Below are positions 24,636 to 33,858 of a stretch of 64,000 nucleotides of DNA, in pieces. The stretch's first letter is position 1; every line of letters begins with the position of its first letter. A program made the position numbers and the translations under genes. The notes beneath the pieces are model-generated. The model was given only the letters and a program-made list of their open reading frames with translations. It was not told the DNA's origin and made no database searches. Source of the stretch: Ailanthus altissimus (taxonomy: Eukaryota; Streptophyta; Magnoliopsida; Sapindales; Simaroubaceae); the NCBI GenBank assembly GCA_946807835.1, contig OX327697.1, positions 12,755,501-12,819,500 on the forward strand. Reading direction: 5' to 3'.

Positions 24636-25352
24636 CATTTTTTACGGACTTGCGAAAGTGTTGCGTAAGATAAATAAAGGTGAACCTATAGAGTCTCACA
24701 ATATAAAGTGTACTTGTCGAGGATTGGGTAGCAGCATAATTTTCAAGACCTCTTTGGAAAGTGTGAAATATATTTTACAAATGTTGTAAAGGGGTCCTTA
24801 TTGCATAGTAAAGGGAATCTTGACACATGTCCACTTGTGTGACAAATGATACATGGGGGCTTTGCATGATTAACACTTGGCAACATGCATAAGTGACAAG
24901 TGTCAACTATGCAAAGTGTGAGGTGGCTAAAATTTTGCAAGTGTTACATTTAGCCCCCCAACTTTTACTAAATATAAAAAAAAGTTTTAAACTTGTTTCA
25001 TATTAGTCCCCATTTTGTTCTTAACAAACCAGCTCACATTTGAGACAAATCTAAGTTTCATCTTGCTTGAAATTGAACAAAAAAGCTACCATTCTAGATT
25101 CTGTAATCCCACAGATCTTTACGAACTAGAATTGATCACAAGTGGACTTCCATGTGAGCTTTGGAGGATGATTCTTCATCGAAGTTCTTCAAGGGTAAGT
25201 TTCTGTAACCTTACGTTGTTTTTGGTTCAAAATGCTTTGTGTATTTATTGATCATGTATTTAATTCCGTTGTAAATCATGTGTGTGAGACATGCATTTAG
25301 TTATTACAACATATACACAATCCACATGCATGCACCCTAAAATACATTAACA
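24636..25352 (+). mobile_element. 3' part of an LTR (A3)
   Basis: Aligns with about 19535-20394 of LTR A2: 'cttgcgaaagtgttgcgtaaga', 'gagtctcacaatataaagtg', the 'caagtgttaca' region and the end 'acatgcatgcaccctaaaatacattaaca'. The 5' half of the LTR is missing, so the 3' end of copia element I is rearranged rather than simply truncated. Confidence 0.75.
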
Positions 25353-25376
25353 CTTATAAGGTATTTAGGAGAATAC

Positions 25377-27561
25377 TGTTGGAGCTGGTGCTCACGTGCC
25401 ATTCCAATATTGTATGAATATTAATTGTTAATATTTATACAATAAACATTTCGAATAAAGATTGTTAATATCATATTAATATGGTATAATGCTTGTAACA
25501 TTACAGACATTGTTTGATCTGAAAGAGTTCAGATCTGGTCTAAAGGAGTTTAGATCAGAACTAATAGTTAGCAAAGCTGAGAGTTATAAATGCTAAAAGT
25601 TAGCACTGTTAAGAGTTAGCAGGTTATAAGAGTCAGCGAAGTCTAAAGAGTTAGAACCTTGTCTATAATGGGACAAAGACCTGAGAGTATACTTGTAATG
25701 ATATAGTTGCAAAGAGTTGCAATAGGTGTTAAGAAATATCATTATGTAAGTATGTCTCAAAGATAATGTTCCTGATCTATAATCACTAATGCGGGTCTAT
25801 CGGTGATTCACTATATATAGATTAGTGTATGTCTATATCTGACTGGTTCAGATGGTTGTTCTTAGCTGACCATGAGCTTAGAGCTTGTATAGGCATGCGG
25901 GTATCCAGTCAGGACTGGATACTGAACAGACTTATGAGGACCCCAATAGATATCCTATGACACCGTCAAAGGAAGGTCCTCTCGAGTTGAGTAGTATTCG
26001 TGGTCCTTTGACCTGAGCGCCACGGTGGTCTTGTGAGTGATCCATCATGCTTTGGTTCCACATATGTCAGAGACCTTTCATGGTCTGACCGCTATGTGTC
26101 GCTGGGTATGGTCCGATGCTCATGGAGTCCGGTGTGCGTAGATACGGGATCCGTCAGCTTACGTAGGTAAGTTGTATATCCGATGCTCCGAGATTGTATT
26201 TCATAAAGTCTTGTGGCCACAAGCATAAACCCGGGAAAAGAGTTTCCCATAGGGTTAAACAATATAGCAAAAGTGTTTGCGTATATTGTTTATAGAGATA
26301 CGAATCTGGAGATAAGTTTATGGATGAGCAAATGGGGATTTGACGGTGCTGATCTATATCCCCGCACATCTAGGATATAAATGATGGAAGGATTATACGT
26401 GTACGTTATGACCTCAACTTGTATGGTCTGACACGCTGATTTGTAATATTCGTAACGTGTGCGTGGGGCATCGATTACGGATTAATGGAACAGTTCCATT
26501 TGACAAATCGGGTGTAGACCTAGTGAGTCCCAATATGAAATGTACTCTTTGAGCACTTGGGCAGTGTACCGTATTGAATTGTTCAATACAGTATAATTCA
26601 GCAATTACTAAGGTTACGTTAACTAAAGTATGTGGTTAAATTGGTGGGACCCACTTTAGGTTAACTTGCTAACCGAGTAAGGATATAATAGTAATTTCAC
26701 TTTATGATTATTTAATTGTTAAATAATTAAAATAAATATTTATTTATTTAATTGTTAAATAAATTAATTTAACATAACTAAGGTTAAAAGTTAACCAAGT
26801 GGTTAAGTTAAGTTAACCTTACTTAAAGGTTAAGTAAAGGTTAACCTAACCATGGTTAAGTTAGTTAACTATGGTTAAATTAATTAAATATTTATTAACT
26901 TAAAGGTTAAGTTAAAATAATCTAACTAAGGTTAAATGTTAACTAAGGTTAGGTTAAGCCAAATGAAATGCAAATGAAATTCAAATTAGTTTGGAATTAA
27001 TTCATTTGTATATAAAGTGAAATGAAATTGAAATTGAAAAATTGATTTAGTTTTTTAGGTTTTGCATTTTGGGAGCCAATTCAATTTGAGAAATTGAAAT
27101 TGTTTGTTTTGTGTTTTAAGTGTTAGAACAACAAAACAAATTGAATTAATGGTTACTAAATGTAATAACTAAAAACAAGATTTGTTTTATTTATTCAAGA
27201 GTTGAATAAAAGGAAAAACAAATTTAATTAAGTTAAATGGTTTAACTTTGTAAAATGTTTAAGAGTTAAACACATATGCTGGATTAAGATGCTGCCATTC
27301 TAGACAATCAAACCCACCCTTGTTGATTGCTAGAATTGATCAAAGATTCATTTCATAGTGGACTTCAAAGAAAATTAATCCAAAGGCTTCATTGGTGATT
27401 TTCTCAATCTCGAATTTTCAGTTAATCAAATGTTAATTTCTGTGTTCATTATATGTAATCTTCCGCTGTGCACATGTATGTATGAGATATGTATATTGTT
27501 TGTATGATGAACACAAACCCACATGCAAGAACCCTAAGTTAATGCCCCATATAACCCAACA
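25377..27561 (+). mobile_element. Solo LTR A4 (copia family A, type copy)
   Basis: 2185 bp from TGTTGGAGCTGGTGCTCACG to ATAACCCAACA, so the ends form TGTTGG/CCAACA. A perfect 5-bp duplication AATAC flanks it (25372-25376 and 27562-27566). It is the best-preserved member here: repeats TAAGAGTTAGCA (25575-25645), core with AGACCTTTCATGGTCT (26081-26096), TTAACC-like tract (26765-26960), TATATAAAG at 27009-27017 and 'cttccgctgtgca' near the 3' end. No internal genes. It interrupts a gypsy integrase reading frame. Confidence 0.95.
27009..27017 (+). promoter_or_regulatory. TATA box of LTR A4
   Basis: TATATAAAG between the TTAACC-like tract and the R/U5-like end. Equivalent boxes are seen in A8 (43264-43273) and A5 (36761-36770). 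Function is inferred from position and composition. Confidence 0.55.
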
Positions 27562-27657
27562 AATACGACCCGAGACATATGAACTCGAACACACTAATGG
27601 AAGAATTTTTAGAAAACCATGGAATGTTGAACTCTTGAAAAAGTATTATTCGTAGAT
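27562..27657 (+). pseudogene. C-terminal end of a gypsy integrase
   Basis: After removing solo LTR A4 and one AATAC copy, the 24 bases at 25353-25376 join this segment in one frame. The product reads KVFRRIRPETYELEHTNGR, then IFRKPWNVELLKKYYS and stop (TAG, 27655-27657). The 'PWN...LKKYY' ending closes plant gypsy pol polyproteins. The rest of pol should lie upstream but is replaced by the copia element and LTR pieces, so most of this gypsy has been lost or moved. Confidence 0.85.
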
Positions 27658-27864
27658 TAATTATAATGTTATTAGAGCAAATCTATTAATAAAGTTCCCT
27701 CTTTATTTTTAAATACTTGTGTTAGAAAAGGTCTATAATCATGAGATAACTAGTGCTATCAAAAAGTAAAAAGAGCCAAGTTAAAAATAAATGTACAAAA
27801 AAAAAAAATCTTTCTCATCCAATTTTAGAAAAAATTTAAAGTAAAAATGACAAATTCAAAATTA

Positions 27865-28966
27865 TCAAGAATAAGGAACTTGGTCATTAGGAGCATCTGA
27901 AGCATCATTGTTACTAGAATCATCCTCATCCTCATCTAAAACTTGCAAGGCATCATTATACCATTGGAGATCAATGCCATGATAGCGCTTCTTAAAAAGA
28001 TTAACACTCTTCTTGAATCCCTCTATAACCTCAGAGGTAAAGGAACGCTTTCTAATAACAATAATTTGGTCTTTAGCAATTTGATTAGCATATATCTTGG
28101 CCTCTTTAACTTAAGCAAGCATCTGGCTAGATTTTTCATTAAGAGCCTCTATGAGATCCTTCAAAGATTAAACCCAGTCTCTAATCAATACAATGCCTCT
28201 AGCAGCTTCATCACGATGAACCATTCTAAGCCTCTCAAGCTTAGAGGCACGACTTTCAATATCAACCACTTTGATGGGTATCTTATTGAGATTCTATTCC
28301 AAGGACTTCGCCACTTTGTTCTTTTGCCAACATTGTTTCTTGGATTTAACTAGCTCTTTCTCGAGTTCAAAAAACTTATCTTGTCATAACTTTCCCTGAG
28401 GACAACTTTGCAAAAAAGTGATAAGCCATACACTGCCAAAAAATGAGAAAAGTGTTAGAACACAGAGAAAGTAATCCTAAACAAATGAGACAAGGGTACA
28501 AGGAAAATACCTTCATTGCGCTCTATAGCAACATGTAGAAGATAGTAAAAGGGAAATCTCATATTTGATGAGCACAATAAGAGCCAATAGTACACTCTAG
28601 TTCTCTAAAAAGAGGAACCAAGTGCACATACTTGCTCTAAAAATAGCAAAAAAAAAAGCAACCTATGGTTAAAGTGGGAAGACTCTGTGTGATTAGCTCA
28701 TATACAACATCCCAATCAGCAGGCTCCTCCCTTAAAAGAGTAGGACCAATGCTCAAAAAGTCGGGGTTAACTGCTCATTTTTCTTTTTCACTTACAATAA
28801 AAGGTCTTTGAGTAAAAGTCCTCTGAGTGCTCACACCCTCACTATAAGCATTGGTCTGAGCTCTTCAACTATAACCCAAAACATTCCCAATAGGCTCTTA
28901 ACCAGGAGGACCTGAAGTAGTTTCCTTTTGACGAACCCGCTTTCTTCTACCATTAACCCATTTCAT
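27865..28966 (-). pseudogene. Antisense extra ORF of a Tat-like gypsy element
   Basis: Minus strand, ATG at 28966-28964, stop at 27867-27865. It starts MKWVNGRRKRVRQKETTSGP. The last ~95 codons are almost open and read as a helical, charged domain (QMLA, KEAKIYANQIAKDQIIVIRK, FKKSVNLFKKRYHGIDLQW) ending in an acidic tail (DEDEDDSSNNDASDAPNDQ). It has several in-frame stops and probably an intron around 28400-28560. It lies between gypsy pol (plus) and the LTR. Extra antisense ORFs in that position are known from plant Tat-lineage gypsy elements, and their function is unclear. The plus-strand frame over the same bases is its shadow. Confidence 0.65.
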
Positions 28967-29560
28967 ATCTGTAAGACACAAACAAAATATCAATCCATAA
29001 GACAATAGAAATAATAAACAACCTACATATTCTTCCTAACGGTGACTCACCTTGAGGAGAAACACACTTACTATTCTTCCTCATCAAATGGACCTCTCAT
29101 CATTAGATAACTCAATATTAATGATCACATTTCCTTAACCACCCAATCCACAAGGATAAAAATGATTCAGGGTAGGCATAATTCCTAATAAAGAAAGAAA
29201 ATAAGTCACACAATTTTTATCAATCGAAGATCAATAATGGCTATAAGAATGCCAAAGGTCATCATTATCCAATAAAAAGTTCAGAAGTAAAGTTACTAGA
29301 ACTTCAAGAAAACCCAGGAGGACTCCTTTAAAAGGAAGAAGGAATAAAAAAAATTTTAACGAAAAGCATTACCTGTGCTAGAAGTTGCATTGAAACAAAG
29401 AGAATTTTAGAGAAAACAAGAACAATGTGGCACTTTCTCTCTCAAGAACAAGGTAAAGGAAAAGGAAGACTATAAAGATTTTAACAGATACATTCGATAA
29501 AAGAAGATCTTTAAGCTTTCAAAGTCCAACTGTTGATAAGATCCAATAGTCCTTGGAAAA
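28967..29560. other. Gypsy non-coding region between antisense ORF and LTR
   Basis: AT-rich, with no frame of note. It probably holds the promoter and leader of the antisense ORF on the minus strand. Confidence 0.4.
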
Positions 29561-30545
29561 TCCCACAAAAAAATATTTTCCTATATTAAAATGGAAAACT
29601 ATCTAATAACTCTTAGAAGCACCAAACGATTCTAATAAGGCCACGTTAATAGGACTATATATGAAAGATATAATTGATAATAAAATGCCTAAAACATAAA
29701 GGAATGTGCATTAAATAAAATTAGAACCAATGGCAGAATCTAAGAGACCTATTGCAAGGTTTAGACTTTTTAACACAACAAGGCCCTTAAAGAAAAAGCC
29801 TTGAAGGAAAAGAGAAGCACAAGAGATGAGGAAAGTCGTCGGCCATATTATAAGAAACACCCTCTTCGAAAGACATTCATTATTACTTGTATTGACCCTA
29901 TTTGAATAGGTATAAACTTGATCACCTTAAAAATCAAAGGAAGATTCTCTTAAAGGAATTAACTTATAAGAGAGATAGAGAGTTGTAGATATGGTCAAGT
30001 TTATTAGAGAAAGATCCTTAAACCCAAAGGACATCCCTAAAATCATGGCACAAGTCCTACTAGTGCAAGACAAGAGCTAGTTCAATTTTAGTAAGACTCG
30101 TATAGTAGAATCCTTAAAAAGAATGTCCATGAGGCTTCTAAATTCTGAAAGGCTTCTAAATGCTATGGGTTAAGCCTAGATACCCACCCTATAAATAAAG
30201 AAGAAATTCTACACTAGGGATCACACACACAAAGTAACAGATTAGAATTAAAAAAAAAAACTCATTGTATTGATCCTTATATTCACAAAGAAAGATACAT
30301 AGAATTATGTATTCTTCATTCTCATATCAAAAGACTAAATTCTCATGATTACCATCCTCAAGTCTATGAAAGTATGGACATTAAGCCATTCACTATAACT
30401 ATCTTTATATTCTCGCCCTATCCTTTATTTTTTTCAAATGATTATTGACTTAAGTATTGAGTGCCTATACTGGAAAAATATTCGTTGTGGCCTCACTTTT
30501 GTTTTTTGTTGTAGGGTTCTCATTAGGTGAGGTATCTATGAGAAA
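29561..30545 (+). mobile_element. Gypsy 3' LTR (Tat-like), approximate limits
   Basis: It follows gypsy pol and the antisense ORF. It contains a TATA box CCTATAAATAAAG (30188-30200) and the leader block 'attgacttaagtattgagtgcctatactgg' (30446-30475) followed by 'ttgttgtaggg' (30508-30518). This has the layout of the 'tgacttgagcgtcggagtg...tgcagg' block found near the end of many plant gypsy LTRs. The start and end were not fixed by inverted TG/CA ends or a duplication. Confidence 0.55.
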
Positions 30546-30875
30546 AAGAGAGATCAAATTAGTTTAATGTGTTGTTTTATCCTTAACATCATAAGTATAG
30601 CTTTCCAATAACCTAAATTTGACTTGTTGCCTTCTAGGTTACCAAATTTCAAGGTCAACAATTAATAAATTTAATAATTAATTAACATATTTAATTGTTA
30701 AATTTTTTAAAAATATTTACTAGCAATTAAATATTTAAATAAATTAAACAATTAGTAATTAAATAGCCAAATAATATGGTGAACTATTTTTACTCTTAAG
30801 AGTGTAAAAATATATATATTTTAAAAATGTTCACTGTACTACAATTTATAATAGGAAATAAACAATTAAAAATAT
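30546..30875. other. AT-rich spacer, nothing recognised
   Basis: Contains 'ttaattgttaaat'-type palindromic AT stretches and a short inverted repeat 'actcttaagagt' (30792-30803). No gene or element end was identified. Confidence 0.35.
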
Positions 30876-30972
30876 AGTAAACCCTAACCTCTAAACTCTA
30901 AATTCAAAATCCAAAATTCTAAACCCTCAACCCTTAATCTAAACATTAGACCTTAAGCCTTAACCTAAACCT
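30876..30972. repeat. Degenerate telomere-like (CCCTAAA) tract
   Basis: About 95 bp of imperfect 'aaaccctaa', 'ctctaaactctaaa', 'ctaaaccctcaaccctt', 'ccttaacctaaacc' units. These resemble the plant telomere repeat CCCTAAA with many changes. It ends where LTR B4 begins. Confidence 0.5.
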
Positions 30973-30973
30973 T

Positions 30974-32264
30974 TGTTGTATTGTATTAAAGCACAAGTGC
31001 TCACTATCTTAAACAAGTAATAGATGGTGAGTAAAGTATCATTCCCACGAGGAATTATTGTTATTGTTATGCTAAGTACTAAAATTGAGTTTTCTTACAA
31101 ATTCAAATGAATAAAAATCAAAAGATACACAATCTAAGCTAAATAAATGGATAACAAGATTAAATCACCAATAATAGATAAAACATAGGAGTACAACTAT
31201 CCCTCGTTACTTTACTTAAACCATATAATCTTTTCTTAAATTAATCCCTTAACATGAATTGTTGCCTGGATCCCTGATATTATCACAAGCCTTTGTTGAT
31301 GGTCAAGTGACTTTATCTTATCTTAATAATTACCCATATGTCTATATTAATCAGATGATAATAAGATTCTTTAAGAACTGATCTATTACTATCATATATG
31401 CCATATGGGTATATGTTTATCTTATATAAAACTCATAATTGTTATGCTATAATCATATATCAAATTATTCAAAGCCAACACCTAAATTCCTTCATCAAGT
31501 TCATTAGAGTTCCCACAATAATCTAATTAGTGATAAAGTAATTAGAAAGCATTAAGCACAAAATAATTGAATAATTCTACTTATTAAGTTTATAAAAATA
31601 GGAAAAAAAACTTGAATTCAATCATAAATGGATTTCAAAGTTATAACCTTAGATATAAAAATTAACTCATGATGAAAACTGGGTTTTAGAACTTAAATTA
31701 ATAAATATAATGAAGAAAAATGAAAGATGTAAGTAAGAGAAGAAGAAAACACATATCAATGTCTTGAATTAGCATTTCCTCTCTATAACTTGCTGTTGAA
31801 TCCCTTCTTTAATCTTTAAATCATAATTTAAACTCCTTAAACTTGTTCTCTTACTTGGTTTCTTTTCCTATCTCTGTTTTTTTGCTTCAAATTCCTTTAT
31901 TTATAGTTTTCATGTCTTCAAAGTAATGCTACAGTGCTACACTTTTTCACTTGAATGCCACGACACTGAGACCTAAAAATCTATTATTCTGGTGCTTTGA
32001 TTAAGCTTTGCGGCCTTGAGTGCTGAGCCTTGCAGTGCTGGAGTCTCTAACTTAGGCGCTGTGCCATTGGGGTTTTAAGTGCCACGGTGCTAGCTCTTTT
32101 TCTTGTTTCCCTTTCCATTTTTATCTAATTTCTAGTTTCTTTGCATTAAAAATCTTAAAACCTATAATTTAACAATAATACATATAAGAAGTCATATATT
32201 CTTATTAAAATGAGTAATTAATCAAGTTAAGAGAGAAAATAATAGATATAATTTATGCTTATCA
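30974..32264 (-). mobile_element. LTR B4 (3' LTR of a family B element)
   Basis: About 1.29 kb, minus strand. The right end ATAATTTATGCTTATCA at 32264 is the reverse of the family start TGATAAGCATAAATTAT, and the left end near 30974 reads TGTTGTATTGTATTAAAGC. It contains the family landmarks 'gtatcattcccacgaggaat' (31036-31055) and a U3 tract with repeated 'gtgctg/gccacg' motifs (31930-32090). The sequence to its right is the preceding internal region, so this is the downstream LTR of a leftward element. No duplication was found. Confidence 0.7.
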
Positions 32265-32615
32265 AACTCTCCAAACTTAACCATTTTCTCGTCTTCAAGC
32301 AAATAGAACAAAAAAATCAATAAATAAAACTAAAAACTAAAAAACAAAAGATAGGTTGGTTGACGCTTATTAATATGTTTCATAGATTGCATATCGTTTA
32401 TAACTTATGGAAAACTCCAGATACCACAAAATTTAGAATACAATCCGTGTACTAGCTTTAATTTATATGTGATTCACTTGGTGTGTGTGTAAGAAAAAGT
32501 ACATAAAATAATTTGAAATATGGTCTCGAAATTTTTTTTTATTTAATTTTAATATGCTTACTTTTTATACTACTCTTCACTAATGTAGATACACATGTAA
32601 TCAAGGATGAAATAA
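32265..32615 (-). mobile_element. Polypurine tract and internal remnant of the B4 element
   Basis: Read leftward, 'ggttaagtttggagagtt' directly precedes the LTR start TGATAAGC. It looks like the purine-rich priming site of a gypsy-type 3' end ('aagtttgggggagtt' in plants). The rest (to 32615) is non-coding and is cut by LTR A5 at 32616. This is the only B copy here that keeps internal sequence. Confidence 0.5.
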
Positions 32616-33858
32616 TGTTGAGATTTATACTTACGTGCCATCCCATTTTGTATAAATATTCTATATTTTTGCAATAAATATTTCATTAAATTGCTAATTA
32701 TATTTAATGTATGGTAAGCTGTTTGTAATGTTTTAGATATTAAGTGATTTGAAAGAGTTTAGATTTGGTCTAAAGAAGTTTGGACAAATGTTAAGAGTTA
32801 GTAACACTGGTAGTTAACACTACTAAGAGTTAATAGGTTATAAAGTCAACAAAATCTAAGGAGTTAGAGCCTTGTCTGAAATGGAACAAATACTTAGGAG
32901 TATATTAGTAATAACATAGTTGTAAATGATTTCAAATAGTGCTAGAAAATATCATTTTACAAATATATTCTCAAACTTTATATTTATGATCTATTTTTAC
33001 TTATGTAAGTCTATTGGTGAAAACCTTATTTAATAGACCATAAGCTTAGTGGAAGCTCGTATAGATGTACAAGTTTTCAGTGATGATCGAGTACTAAACA
33101 GACTTAATAAAAATATCCTATATACATCCCATAAAGCTATCAATTGATGTTCTTCTCGAGTGAACAATATTCGTGGTCCCTTGACCTGAGCACCATAGTG
33201 GGCTTGTGAGTGATCCACCATTTTTAGGCTCTATATATGTTAGAGACCTTTCATAGTCTTACCGTTAGGTGTCGTTAGGTATGGTCTAATACTCATAGAG
33301 TCTGGTGTGTATAGATATGGGATTCGTTAGCTTATATAGGTAAGTTGAATATCCTGATGCTCTAAGAATGTATTTCAAAAAATCTTATGGCCATAAGTAG
33401 TTTACTTGGGAAAGAGTTTCTCGTGAGATAAATAATATCGCAAAAGTGTTTGCTAATATTGTTTATAGGAATACGATTTTGGAGATAAGTTTTGAGTTGA
33501 GCATATAGAGACTTGACAATGATGATCTATATCTTCGCTCTTCCAAGATATAAATGACGAAAGGATTATACAAATATATATTAACATAAACTTGTATCAT
33601 TCAATGCGCTATATTTTTATTTTCATAACATGCATGCAGGGTATTGTTTACAGACTTATAGAAGAGTTTTGTAAGACAAATGGACGTGAATCTATGGAGT
33701 TTCACAATATGAAGTGTACTCGTTGAGCACTGAGATAATGCACCAGATCGAATGGTTCGATCTGAGAAGATCTTGAAAAGTAGAAATTGTTTTAGGGTAT
33801 CTCAAAAAGTTGATAAGGCTTAAGTGTTAGGCCAAGAATATTGATAAGTGGCAAGTAG

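Noticed and set aside
27943..28353. Plus-strand open frame of 136 codons
   Set aside because: It lies opposite the antisense gypsy ORF, which has a clear charged helical and acidic protein composition. The plus frame has no domain and starts within that gene.
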